From the NCBI RefSeq assembly GCF_025770725.1, contig NZ_JANZKZ010000005.1, positions 1 through 64,000 of the forward strand: a DNA stretch of 64,000 nt, in the 5' to 3' direction. Numbering within the stretch: the stretch's first letter is position 1; every line of letters begins with the position of its first letter. The DNA comes from Sulfurospirillum oryzae (GTDB lineage: Bacteria; Campylobacterota; Campylobacteria; Campylobacterales; Sulfurospirillaceae). Below, piece after piece: positions 45,075 to 54,154 of the stretch. A program made the position numbers and the translations under genes. The notes under the pieces are model-generated. The model made no database searches, was not told the origin of the DNA, and saw only the letters and a list, made by a program, of their open reading frames with translations.

Positions 45075-46505
45075 TTAAATTTTATTAAACTTGCTTTTTT
45101 CAGAAAGCCCGAAATTGTGGGGTTGTATCATGTTTTCTGGCTTAATGATCTCATCAAGTTGCTCTTTATCCAATAATCCTTTAGCTAAAACGATTTCATA
45201 GACAGAACCACCGCTCTCTAATGCCTCTTTGGCGACGATGGTTGAGTTTTCATAACCGAGGTAAGGATTAAGAGCCGTAACGAGACCAATGCTATTAAGC
45301 ACGAGTGCTTTACATCTCTCGGCATTGGCAGTAATACCATCAACACACGTATATGCCAATGTTTCAAAGGCATTTTTCATCATATTAATGGAATTAAAAA
45401 GGTTATAAGCGATGAGGGGTTCAAAAACATTGAGTTGGAGTTGTCCCGCTTCGCATGCCATCGTGACGGCAATGTCCGTACCTATGACTTGAAAACAGAC
45501 TTGATTGACCACTTCGGGGATGACAGGATTGACTTTGCCTGGCATGATGGAACTTCCCGGTTGCATCGCAGGAAGGTTAATCTCACCAAAGCCTGTACGT
45601 GGACCTGAACTTAAAAGGCGGAGGTCATTGCAGATTTTGGACATTTTGGTCGCAACACGTTTGAGAACGCCTGAGATTTGCACATAAGCGCCCGTGTCTT
45701 GCGTTGCTTCGATAAGATCGCCCGCAGTAATGAAAGGACGACCCGTCACCTCTTGCAGTTTCGCTTCTACGGTCTTGGCATAATCAGGATGCGCGTTAAT
45801 GCCTGTTCCAATCGCCGTTGCTCCCATATTGATCTCGCGCACCAACTGTCTTGCTTCGTGTACTCTTTGTATGTCTTCACCGATCATCACGGCGTAAGTG
45901 CGAAACTCTTGCTCTAAGGTCATCGGAACTGCATCTTGAAGTTGGGTTCTTCCCATCTTGATGACATCTTTAAATTCACTAGACTTTTTTGCAAACGAAT
46001 TTTTGATGATGCTCATAGACTCCCCAAGCTCGCCCAGTTTTTCATAGAGTGCCACGCGAAGGGCTGTGGGATAAGCGTCATTGGTAGACTGGGAGAGGTT
46101 AACGTCATTATTAGGATGAAGGTATGTGTATTCGCCTTTTTTGTGCCCTAAAATTTCCAAACCAATGTTGGCAATTACTTCATTAGCATTCATATTCGTG
46201 GAAGTCCCAGCCCCTCCTTGGATCATGTCAACCACAAATTGATCGTGAAATTTGCCTGCAATGATGGCATCGCAGGCTTCAACAATAGCATTTTTTTTAG
46301 TTTCAGCAAGGAGATTGAGTTCATAGTTGGCTAAAGCAGCCGCTTTTTTAACTTTAGCTATGGACTCGATGAATGTTGGAAAGCTGCCAAGCGTCACACC
46401 TGTAATGTGAAAGTTCTCGACTGCACGCGCTGTTTGAACACCATAATAACACTCATTAGAAATCTCTTTATCGCCGATAAGATCATGTTCGATTCTGGTT
46501 AACAC
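45075..46505 (-). CDS. aspA: Aspartate ammonia-lyase, upstream paralogue
   Basis: 476 aa with the same GSSIMPGKVNP signature, substrate-binding segments and start (IEHDLIGDKEISNECYYG) as the neighbouring copy. The C-terminus is eight residues longer (LSEKSKFNKI). Both copies keep all recognisable active-site motifs, so both are probably active; different promoters or kinetics would explain retention. GTG start (46505) with AAGGAGTAAA region upstream. Confidence 0.95.
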   Translation of the reverse strand: MLTRIEHDLIGDKEISNECYYGVQTARAVENFHITGVTLGSFPTFIESIAKVKKAAALANYELNLLAETKKNAIVEACDAIIAGKFHDQFVVDMIQGGAGTSTNMNANEVIANIGLEILGHKKGEYTYLHPNNDVNLSQSTNDAYPTALRVALYEKLGELGESMSIIKNSFAKKSSEFKDVIKMGRTQLQDAVPMTLEQEFRTYAVMIGEDIQRVHEARQLVREINMGATAIGTGINAHPDYAKTVEAKLQEVTGRPFITAGDLIEATQDTGAYVQISGVLKRVATKMSKICNDLRLLSSGPRTGFGEINLPAMQPGSSIMPGKVNPVIPEVVNQVCFQVIGTDIAVTMACEAGQLQLNVFEPLIAYNLFNSINMMKNAFETLAYTCVDGITANAERCKALVLNSIGLVTALNPYLGYENSTIVAKEALESGGSVYEIVLAKGLLDKEQLDEIIKPENMIQPHNFGLSEKSKFNKI

Positions 46506-46586
46506 GCCTTTACTCCTTGAATTTAAGTCTCATTTTGTGACACATTATAGCACTCAGTGACTGCAAAATCTTTACATGTAAAAATT

Positions 46587-46609
46587 ACATTTTAAACCAT
46601 TTAAAATGT
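46587..46609. repeat. AT-rich inverted repeat in the aspA/motor divergent spacer
   Basis: ACATTTTAAA/TTTAAAATGT with a 3-nt loop, next to a CTTTACATGTAAAA palindrome. It lies in the divergent spacer, so a regulator site is possible. Confidence 0.4.
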
Positions 46610-46750
46610 TAAAAAGTCTTCAAATCTTGCACTTTAAGGGTTTTTGTACGCAAATATTGATAGAATCATTAGCTTTTAGTCGAATCTCATTAAAAAAAAC
46701 ACTTAAAATCTAACACATATTGTAAAACAAGGAAGAAGTGATTCACGCCC

Positions 46751-48952
46751 ATGAAACGTATTAAGGTCCTTAAAGCATATCTGATTATCTGGCTCTTCAT
46801 TCTTTATGTTGTGTACACCAACGCAGAACTACTGGGTGTCTTTTTTATGGCAACGGTGATTTTTAGTACAGCTATTGTTGGCTTGCTCGCTGTTGGATCA
46901 CTCTATCAAATTGTCAGTGGCTACGATATTATGATGTTAGGCGGTACCTTTGGGGCACTTGCCTATAAAAAAACAGGGTATGAATTTTACATAAAAAGTA
47001 TCGATTCTCTTCTACCTGCGAATATTGCGCACATGCTTAAGATGCGTAAAAGTCAACAAAAAATGCTTTTCACGCAAGAAGAGTCACGCAATATTATCGA
47101 ATGGCTTGATAGTAAATTCCGTAAACAAAAAGCCTACATAAACTTCTTTATTAACACGGCGATGCTTATAGGCTTACTTGGAACGTTCGTAGGCTTGGTT
47201 GAAGCAATCGACAATATGGGCCAGATTATTTTAGGGCTCAATGGCGATATTGACATTAAACAAATTATGCAAGATTTCTCTGGTCCTCTTTCAGGTATGG
47301 CTATTGGTTTTGGCGCGTCGCTTTTTGGTGTTGTTTGTGCGGTTATTTTGGGTATCAATGGTTATATTTTATTCCGTTCGCAAGATACATTGATTAGTGG
47401 TGTTGAAAATTGGCTCAAAGACAGGATTATTGATATTGCACCTGAGATGCTTGGTCGAAGCACGGCTTCTATGGCAACCGATCTTCCTGAGCAACGCAAA
47501 AGCTTTATGGATATTTTTCTTGAACAGATGAATAACTTTACGGGTGAAATTTCTAAACTGACCAAATCCAATGAAAATTTTCATGCTATGGCGCAGACAC
47601 TAACGTCAATGAAAGCAGTTATGGATGAACAACAGGCAACATTTCAAAAAATAGCAGGTTCTCAAGAAAATTATGTGCAAAAATTTGATGCTTTTTCTGA
47701 ATATGCTAAAAAAGCAGATGAAATAAAAGCACAACAGCAGCATCACGATAAAGCAGCCATGCAAGCTGTATTGGAAGAGCATGGTCAGCTGCTTACGCAA
47801 AGTGCCAATACCCTTTTAGCTCTGAATAATGGCATTGTCAATGTGAATAACAAAATGGAGCTTCAACATCAAATATCTGAGAAAGTCGTAGCACTGAGCG
47901 AGCAACAGCTCATTCAAGATGCAACGCTACACAAAGAGACGCTTCAAGCAGTCGATCAGCTCTTAGTGGGTGTTGAGCGTGGCACTGAACGCGTTGTCAC
48001 TGTGTTAAATCAGCATGAAAATAAACTGGATGTGATGATCCAAGACTTAGGCACAACATCGCGTGTTCTTTCTGAAATTTACACTCAACTGGAAGCGAGC
48101 GGTCACGTTTTACTGAACATTGCCTCAGCCCAAACACATCATTTTGATGAAACACTCAAAGCGTATAGTACGATGCAAGAGCAAATGAAGATGTTAGATA
48201 GGGCACTTAATCTCGAAATCACAACACTCGAATCTTTAGGCACGCAAAGAGCGCAGGAACATGCTGTGGTAGTTGAGAATCAGCAAAAAGCGCAAGGTGT
48301 TTTTGAGACGATAGCCGTGACGATAGAAACGACAAAACAGACACTATTAACGGTTTTAGACGTGCAAGAAATCTTTAAAGCTGAAGCCAAAGAAGCCTCC
48401 CAAGAATCGCTTCAAGCCGTCGTGGAAGTCCAAAGAGCTTTAGCTCTTAATAAAGCATCACTCGAATCACTTTTAGTTGCGCATGAGAATTTCCATACAC
48501 GCTATTTCAATGCACAGTATGAAACCAAAAATACATTGCAACAGATCAGCCAAGGTGTGACGGCTGAAAATCACATTAGCACGGAGCTTTTACAAGCATC
48601 AACGCTTATCAATCAAACACAAAAAATGAATGCTGAACAAGAGAGGGAACTTTTGGGTGCGTTAGGCGATGAGTTGGCACGCATAGAAGCGTTTAATCAA
48701 TCAGCGATGGAACATAAAAAAGAGTTTGAAGAGGCGTATTTTAAACACAGCGATGAAAAACAAACCTATGTGGTCGCAGAACTTGGTCAAAAGATTGAGC
48801 AGACACAAGAACAACTTGAGACAATGGCACAATCACTTAAAAATATTGAGGAAGTTATTGCTCGACTTGATAAACATAATGCACTTCATGGTACGGGTGT
48901 TGCCGATGAAATCAAGGGCTTCTTTAGTTCGCTCTTTCATAAAAATTCATAA
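46751..48952 (+). CDS. MotA/TolQ/ExbB-like inner-membrane protein with a long coiled tail (ZorA-like layout)
   Basis: 733 aa. Two N-terminal helices (about 8-52), a cytoplasmic loop, then the conserved ion-channel helices at about 131-152 (INTAMLIGLLGTFVGLVEAIDNMG) and 180-208 (LSGMAIGFGASLFGVVCAVIL), as in MotA, TolQ and ExbB. Residues 215-733 are a long, Gln- and Glu-rich helical tail with repeated coiled-coil heptads. A MotA-like channel with a very long cytoplasmic tail is the plan of ZorA of the Zorya defence system, but no ZorC, ZorD or ZorE is here. Followed by the MotB-like gene after 17 bases. Likely an H+- or Na+-driven motor subunit tied to the RTX export genes downstream. Confidence 0.85.
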   Translation: MKRIKVLKAYLIIWLFILYVVYTNAELLGVFFMATVIFSTAIVGLLAVGSLYQIVSGYDIMMLGGTFGALAYKKTGYEFYIKSIDSLLPANIAHMLKMRKSQQKMLFTQEESRNIIEWLDSKFRKQKAYINFFINTAMLIGLLGTFVGLVEAIDNMGQIILGLNGDIDIKQIMQDFSGPLSGMAIGFGASLFGVVCAVILGINGYILFRSQDTLISGVENWLKDRIIDIAPEMLGRSTASMATDLPEQRKSFMDIFLEQMNNFTGEISKLTKSNENFHAMAQTLTSMKAVMDEQQATFQKIAGSQENYVQKFDAFSEYAKKADEIKAQQQHHDKAAMQAVLEEHGQLLTQSANTLLALNNGIVNVNNKMELQHQISEKVVALSEQQLIQDATLHKETLQAVDQLLVGVERGTERVVTVLNQHENKLDVMIQDLGTTSRVLSEIYTQLEASGHVLLNIASAQTHHFDETLKAYSTMQEQMKMLDRALNLEITTLESLGTQRAQEHAVVVENQQKAQGVFETIAVTIETTKQTLLTVLDVQEIFKAEAKEASQESLQAVVEVQRALALNKASLESLLVAHENFHTRYFNAQYETKNTLQQISQGVTAENHISTELLQASTLINQTQKMNAEQERELLGALGDELARIEAFNQSAMEHKKEFEEAYFKHSDEKQTYVVAELGQKIEQTQEQLETMAQSLKNIEEVIARLDKHNALHGTGVADEIKGFFSSLFHKNS

Positions 48953-48969
48953 AATTGAGGAATTAACGT

Positions 48970-49602
48970 ATGGCAGCGGGTACTGATCAAGGAGAGATGA
49001 ATCCTTTTATCTCGTACGTAGATCTTTTTTCATCTGTTATTCTTGTATTACTTCTTTTTGTACTGATTATGTTTGTTAATGTGGGCTACTATATGCAGTT
49101 TAACTCAAAAAATGTCTCATCCACTGCGGCACAAGAAGTTGTGAGCCCTCAAACGCAGAGTAAAGAATCATCTAAAGTGGTCTTTGTAACCGCCAAAGAT
49201 CCGAGTAAAGTGACAACGACTCAAAGCAGTAGTGACGTTGGTGAGAACACACTGACGAAACAGGCTGACAAATCAACACTCGCTGACTATAAAGAGTCTG
49301 ACCTCATTATTATTTTTAAAGATAATGACTATTTTGTCAATAAAAGCGTGGTGTCTCAACTGATTAAAACAATGGAAAAAATACTTAAAGTTAAGCCTAC
49401 GGCTACCTTTGTGATTAGCGTGGGGGATTCTAAAAAATTGATCAGCTCAACGCAAACAAAACAGGTCTCTTTGGGGCGTGTTTTAAGTTTTAAAAACAGT
49501 CTTGAAGCAGTACCCGAATTGAAAAATAAAATTCAAATTAACTACAAACAGCAAGAACAAATTCATCATGAATTTGGCTATCTTAAAGTAGATGTAAAGT
49601 AA
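48970..49602 (+). CDS. MotB/ZorB-like motor partner protein
   Basis: 210 aa. One helix at about 14-38 (FISYVDLFSSVILVLLLFVLI), with Asp18 placed like the protonatable Asp of MotB and ZorB. A Ser/Thr/Gln-rich linker (about 40-95) leads to a periplasmic domain with FVISVGDSKKL and VSLGRVLSFKNSLEAVP, which resembles a reduced OmpA-like fold; the usual peptidoglycan-binding Asp is not seen, though SxxR is. GAGGA precedes ATG 48970. With the MotA-like gene it forms a predicted stator-type pair. Confidence 0.82.
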   Translation: MAAGTDQGEMNPFISYVDLFSSVILVLLLFVLIMFVNVGYYMQFNSKNVSSTAAQEVVSPQTQSKESSKVVFVTAKDPSKVTTTQSSSDVGENTLTKQADKSTLADYKESDLIIIFKDNDYFVNKSVVSQLIKTMEKILKVKPTATFVISVGDSKKLISSTQTKQVSLGRVLSFKNSLEAVPELKNKIQINYKQQEQIHHEFGYLKVDVK

Positions 49603-49605
49603 GGA

Positions 49606-50985
49606 ATGCGAGTGCGTTTTAAGTTTTTTAATGCTTTTTTGACCGTAATCTTAGGGTGTGGTGTTTTTTTACCTTCTCTTTTCGCGGTTGATAGTGAAGA
49701 AGATAGTGTCTCTAAACTCAATGCGTTTTTGGCTCAAAAAGATGTTGATACCTTAAACACCAATAATGCAACCTTGAAGAAAGCTGTTGAGGTAGCTATA
49801 AAATCGAATTATCGCATTAAACAAGCGCAAGAGCGAATTTATCAAGCAGAACATTCAACCAAAGAAGCTTATGCAGACTTCTTGCCTAAGCTAGATGTCT
49901 CTACGACCGGAACTTCTAAAGATAGCAGTGGCTTTGATACCCAAAAATATGGACAAGCCAGAGGCGATCTTGTGGCTTCTTACAATGTCTACTCTTCCGG
50001 AATGCACAGTGAGACGGTGGAGAGAACGTACATTACAAAAAAAGAACAAGAAGAACGTTTACGAGGTACGCTGGAAGAAGAGATCAACAAAGTCATCGAT
50101 GCGTATTTTAGTGTCGCTTATGGACGACTGGCGGTTGAAGTCAATAAAAGTAACTATGATAAATTGTTAAAAATTCTTGATATCGTTAAAACAAAAAGAG
50201 AATTGGGTGCGGCAACAGCAGGAGATGAAAATTCTATTTTAGCGAGTGTTTCCAATGCTAAAACAGCACTGATTAACACTGAATCTTCTTTCAATAATGC
50301 CAAGGATTATTATGAATTTTTAACAGGCTCCAAAGTGGAAGATCTTAATCCCTTTGAGATGAGCTTTGAAACGAAACTTTCAACGTTTGATGAACTATTT
50401 GAGGATATTAAAAAACGCAATACCGATCTTAATATCTTAGAGACACAAATTAAGGGTAAGCAAAAAGATGTGGTTATCAATAATGCAACCGATGGTCTCA
50501 AAATAGATTTCTCGATGACAAACTCGAAACGTTATAAAGATGACAACCTTCAAACATCGAGCCCTTCAGAAGGTAAAAACCGTGATTTTATTGCTGAATT
50601 GACCTTTAGCTATAACCTTTATGATGGTGGGCGAACAGAGGCAAAAGCGGCAAGACTTATGAGTGAAGCTTCTGCTTTGATTTATGATCTCGAATACACC
50701 AAACAAGACACGAAGTGGAATTCGCAAAAACTTTTTAACTCTGTTCAAACGAATGCTAAAACGATTGATACCCTTAGTACCGAAATTGATGCAAGTAAAA
50801 AAATGGCTGAAGCGTATTGGGAAAAATTTAGGCTCTCTAGCCAAGATTTGGTGACACTTTTACAAGCACAAAGACAAGTCAATAGCGCTGAATTAGAAAA
50901 GTTACGCAGTGAAAAAGCTCGTATAGTGGATTATTTTTCCTTGCTTACAAAACAAGGAAAACTCGTGGAATTCTTTGGTTTTTAG
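49606..50985 (+). CDS. TolC-family outer-membrane export protein
   Basis: 459 aa. Signal peptide (FLTVILGCGVFLPSLFA), then the two OEP repeats: LKKAVEVAIKSNYRIKQAQERIYQAEHSTKEAYADFLPKLDV and, in the second half, FIAELTFSYNLYDGGRTEAKAARL, ending with the helix QDLVTLLQAQRQVNSAELEKLRSEKARI. Forms the outer-membrane duct of type I secretion and efflux systems. Start is uncertain: ATG 49606 is tight against AAGGA, and GTG 49612 has better spacing. Lies between the motor-like genes and the RTX cluster, so it is the likely exit for the giant RTX protein. Confidence 0.9.
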   Translation: MRVRFKFFNAFLTVILGCGVFLPSLFAVDSEEDSVSKLNAFLAQKDVDTLNTNNATLKKAVEVAIKSNYRIKQAQERIYQAEHSTKEAYADFLPKLDVSTTGTSKDSSGFDTQKYGQARGDLVASYNVYSSGMHSETVERTYITKKEQEERLRGTLEEEINKVIDAYFSVAYGRLAVEVNKSNYDKLLKILDIVKTKRELGAATAGDENSILASVSNAKTALINTESSFNNAKDYYEFLTGSKVEDLNPFEMSFETKLSTFDELFEDIKKRNTDLNILETQIKGKQKDVVINNATDGLKIDFSMTNSKRYKDDNLQTSSPSEGKNRDFIAELTFSYNLYDGGRTEAKAARLMSEASALIYDLEYTKQDTKWNSQKLFNSVQTNAKTIDTLSTEIDASKKMAEAYWEKFRLSSQDLVTLLQAQRQVNSAELEKLRSEKARIVDYFSLLTKQGKLVEFFGF

Positions 50986-51013
50986 GTCTAATTTTGAAAT
51001 AAGGTCATTGAGG

Positions 51014-51271
51014 ATGTATCATAGGTTTATAGTCTATTTATTAGCGTGCTTTGGCATAACTCAAGGATATGCCAACGAAGGCAATACGACGCAAAAAAAA
51101 GAAGATATAAAAGCCACTGTTTTATTTCAAGGCAAAGAGGCGTATGATAAACACTTAAAGCAAAAAATAGATGAGAAATCTTCTTCTGTTGACGTGAAAA
51201 AAAAAGAGATAACGCCCTCCAATGAAAACAACATCAGTGATGTTTTTAAAATGCGTACTATTAAAGAATGA
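51014..51271 (+). CDS. Small exported hypothetical protein
   Basis: 85 aa from ATG 51014 with a signal peptide (FIVYLLACFGITQGYA). The mature part is short, hydrophilic and lysine/glutamate-rich (QGKEAYDKHLKQKIDE). Its stop overlaps the next ATG (ATGA). No recognised family; possibly a periplasmic accessory of the export system. Confidence 0.65.
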   Translation: MYHRFIVYLLACFGITQGYANEGNTTQKKEDIKATVLFQGKEAYDKHLKQKIDEKSSSVDVKKKEITPSNENNISDVFKMRTIKE

Positions 51272-53055
51272 TGGAACCTCATACACAAGCCTTCGTTATG
51301 GCCGGCGATACTTTTTTAAAAGATCGTGAACTCTCCTCCGCGATTACATGTTATCACAAAGCATTGACGTATCCACTCGAAAAGCAAATAGCCGTAAAAG
51401 TTCTCAATAACCTAGGTGTTGCTTATAAGCGTCAAGGCTCTTTTGAAAATGCTATTGCCATTTTTCAAAAAGGAATAGAGACAGATGCTTCTTATCCAGC
51501 ATTTTATTCCAATTTATCGGTGGTGTATCGATTACAAAAACGGTATCAGGAAGCATTAGACATTTTAATTAAAACAGTAAGCCTTCATCAACAGTTTCAT
51601 GACTATAGGACACTTGTTGAATTTTTGGGATTTCTTAAAAAGCCCCAAGAAGCACTGAGTATGGCTTATGAAGCACAAAAACGGTTTCCTAAAGAGTACG
51701 AAGCACACTTGGTACTGGGTAATCTTTTTGCCTCATTTAAAGCATACCATCAAGCTATAGAACCCTATCTTAATGCTATTTCACTTGCTCCAGAAAAGAC
51801 ACAAGCGTATAATAATCTAGGCGTTGCCTATAAGGAACTTGGGCAGAATAAAGAGTCTTTGGAAGCGTATCAAAAAGTGTTGGCACTCAATCCAAAAGAT
51901 TCCGCTGTTTACAATAATTTAGGTAATTTGTTGCGTAATATGGGCGATTTAAAGGGCGCTCTTGAGCACTTGAAATACTCCATTGCACTCAACCCTGATT
52001 ATGCAGACGCTTATAGCAATGTGGGCGCTGTGTATAAAGAGGCAAAAGAGTATCAAGCCGCTATTCCGTATTATCAAAAAGCATTGGCTCTAAAGCCTGA
52101 ACATACCAATGCTAATTTTGATATGGCACTTATAGAACTTACGTTTGGAAACTATGAAAGTGGATGGAAACGTTATGAGCATAGACTCAAAATGAGCGAA
52201 CTTATCGCTAAAATTCACCCTTATAAAACACCTATGTGGCGAGGTGAATCGCTTTTAGGGAAAACGTTGCTTTTGCAAAATGAACAAGGGTATGGGGATA
52301 ACATTATGTTTATTCGTTATGTATCTTTTTTTGTTGCAATGGGCGCAAAAGTCATTGTTAGAACAAGACCTGAACTTGTCAGTCTTTTTGCTTTTGTTGA
52401 AGGTATTGACGCTGTTTACAGTGAAGAAGAGGCTATCCCTTTACATGATTATTATCTACCGCTGCTTTCCGCACCCTTTTATTTTAAAACAACACTTGAG
52501 ACGATTCCAAAGGCATTTCCGTACTTACATGTAAAGCATCAAACCGTCACGTTAAGCCTTGATAAACAACGTTTGAACATTGGTCTTGTGTGGAGTTCAA
52601 GCCGCACCAATAAAGATTTTAACAATAAATATATTGGACTTTTTCAGTACAAATCCCTTTTTGAGATTCCCAATACTGCTTGGTATTCATTGCAAGTAGG
52701 CGAGGATGCGCTAGAGATAGAAAAAGAAGGGCTGGAAGATAAAATAGTTGATTTATCACCTCATTTGATTGATTTTGCAGCGACGGCACAAATGATTCAA
52801 AAATTAGATCTTGTCATTACAATGGACACGGCCGTAGCCCATTTGTGTGGAGCATTGCATAAAGAGGCGTGGGTTTTGGTTCCAAAACCTGCCGATTGGC
52901 GTTGGATGCAAGAGGGAGATAGAACCCCATGGTATGAAAGTTTAATTCTATTTAGACAAGTGAATAAAGGTGATTGGAGTGTGCCGATTGAAGCGGTTAA
53001 AACAAGATTGAAATCTTTTTCTCGCAATGATAAAATAGGCATAATAGGCGCATGA
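51268..53055 (+). CDS. TPR protein with C-terminal glycosyltransferase-like domain
   Basis: 595 aa. Residues about 1-290 are tandem TPR units (NNLGVAYKELGQNKESLEAYQKVLALNPKD is typical). The C-terminal 270 residues resemble GT-B glycosyltransferases of the GT9/GT41 type: LLLQNEQGYGDNIMFIRY, NIGLVWSSS, and the nucleotide-sugar end VITMDTAVAHLCGALHKEAWVLVPKPADWRW. This form often glycosylates surface or secreted proteins. Coupled to the small exported gene and just upstream of the Cache and RTX genes, so modification of the RTX protein is plausible but unproven. Confidence 0.85.
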   Translation: MMEPHTQAFVMAGDTFLKDRELSSAITCYHKALTYPLEKQIAVKVLNNLGVAYKRQGSFENAIAIFQKGIETDASYPAFYSNLSVVYRLQKRYQEALDILIKTVSLHQQFHDYRTLVEFLGFLKKPQEALSMAYEAQKRFPKEYEAHLVLGNLFASFKAYHQAIEPYLNAISLAPEKTQAYNNLGVAYKELGQNKESLEAYQKVLALNPKDSAVYNNLGNLLRNMGDLKGALEHLKYSIALNPDYADAYSNVGAVYKEAKEYQAAIPYYQKALALKPEHTNANFDMALIELTFGNYESGWKRYEHRLKMSELIAKIHPYKTPMWRGESLLGKTLLLQNEQGYGDNIMFIRYVSFFVAMGAKVIVRTRPELVSLFAFVEGIDAVYSEEEAIPLHDYYLPLLSAPFYFKTTLETIPKAFPYLHVKHQTVTLSLDKQRLNIGLVWSSSRTNKDFNNKYIGLFQYKSLFEIPNTAWYSLQVGEDALEIEKEGLEDKIVDLSPHLIDFAATAQMIQKLDLVITMDTAVAHLCGALHKEAWVLVPKPADWRWMQEGDRTPWYESLILFRQVNKGDWSVPIEAVKTRLKSFSRNDKIGIIGA

Positions 53056-53142
53056 AGAGAGATTTTAGCAAGAGAATGCTATGATATATAACAATATGTT
53101 AATCATGCATTTTAATAACTGAATACAAAATGGAGAGATGTA

Positions 53143-54108
53143 ATGTTTAGTATGATACTTAAACTTCAAGCGCTATTTGAAAGACTTAAAAAACACAAAG
53201 CACTTTGGTTTACAACAATTACAGCAATAGCTTTTTTCGGTATTGTAGGGACGCTTTATTATCTTAACTCAATGACGCACCGTGCGACTAAAAATCTTTA
53301 TGAAGCGACCAATACAAGTTATTTTAATGATTTGGATACAAAAATTGGTGATTCGATTTATAATCTTGAAATTATCGGTAGCATGTTATTGTCCAACCCA
53401 GAGTTTATTGCTGCTATTAATTTGCAAAATAATACCTCTGCGATGATGGAAAAACTCAACACGCTTGATGCAAATTTACAGATTATTGCTAAAAACAGTA
53501 TTGTTATAGAGCTTTACACGAAAAACTTTGTCAAAATTGCCTCTTCTTCAGCAACGCCTGTATTAACGACAGAAGCTTATGATTTGGATAGTTTGCGAAA
53601 AGTCGTCGCGACGAATCAACCACTCAGTGGCATTGAATACCAAGACGGTCAAGTTTTTTTAAAAGCGCTCTATCCAACAACAAACGGTATTTTAGAGATT
53701 AAGCGCTCGGCGGATTTTTTATATGACGTCTATCAAGCCAACGGAAAAATTTTTCAAATTTTACTCGATAGAGATCTTTTAGAAATGAAGAAGTTGCAAA
53801 CGTTTAAACATCAAAAAATTGGAAAAAATGAAATCAGTGTACAAGCTAAAGCAGACAGCGCATTTCTGAGTAAAATCGCAGAATTGGATTTTGAGAAGAT
53901 TATTGCGGATAAATATTTATTGAGTGACGATTATTTTATATTAGCCAAGCCACTCCTTAATGTGGATGGCAAAAAAGTGGGTGTTATTATCGTTGGTGAA
54001 AGTATCACCAAAGAAAACAGTCTCCCTAAAATGACTAAGAAAATTTCTACAGGACTTACAACGGCAGCCCTTGGCTTAGTCGTAGCACTTTTAATTTTGA
54101 TGATTTGA
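53143..54108 (+). CDS. Membrane Cache-type sensor protein without output domain
   Basis: 321 aa. Helix at about 22-43, a 250-residue periplasmic region with double-Cache features (IVIELYTKNFVKIASSS, LVALYPTTNGILEIKRSADFLYDV-like, DDYFILAKPLLNVDGKKVGVIIVGES), then a second helix (STGLTTAALGLVVALLILMI) at the very C-terminus. Methyl-accepting, kinase, GGDEF or EAL parts are absent; the protein stops two residues after the helix. GGAGAG precedes its ATG. It may signal through a partner or control the RTX protein at the membrane (inference). Confidence 0.8.
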   Translation: MFSMILKLQALFERLKKHKALWFTTITAIAFFGIVGTLYYLNSMTHRATKNLYEATNTSYFNDLDTKIGDSIYNLEIIGSMLLSNPEFIAAINLQNNTSAMMEKLNTLDANLQIIAKNSIVIELYTKNFVKIASSSATPVLTTEAYDLDSLRKVVATNQPLSGIEYQDGQVFLKALYPTTNGILEIKRSADFLYDVYQANGKIFQILLDRDLLEMKKLQTFKHQKIGKNEISVQAKADSAFLSKIAELDFEKIIADKYLLSDDYFILAKPLLNVDGKKVGVIIVGESITKENSLPKMTKKISTGLTTAALGLVVALLILMI

Positions 54109-54135
54109 AAGACGCACACAGAGTGTTTAAAGTAT

Positions 54136-54146
54136 AAGGAGGAGGG
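54136..54146 (+). promoter_or_regulatory. Strong ribosome-binding site of the RTX gene
   Basis: AAGGAGGAGGG, eight bases before ATG 54155, is the strongest such site in the window and fixes the start of the giant frame. Confidence 0.85.
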
Positions 54147-54154
54147 AAAGAGTT

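Noticed and set aside
46751-49602. Complete Zorya anti-phage system
   Set aside because: The first two genes have the ZorA/ZorB layout, but no ZorC, ZorD or ZorE follows; TolC, TPR and RTX genes do.
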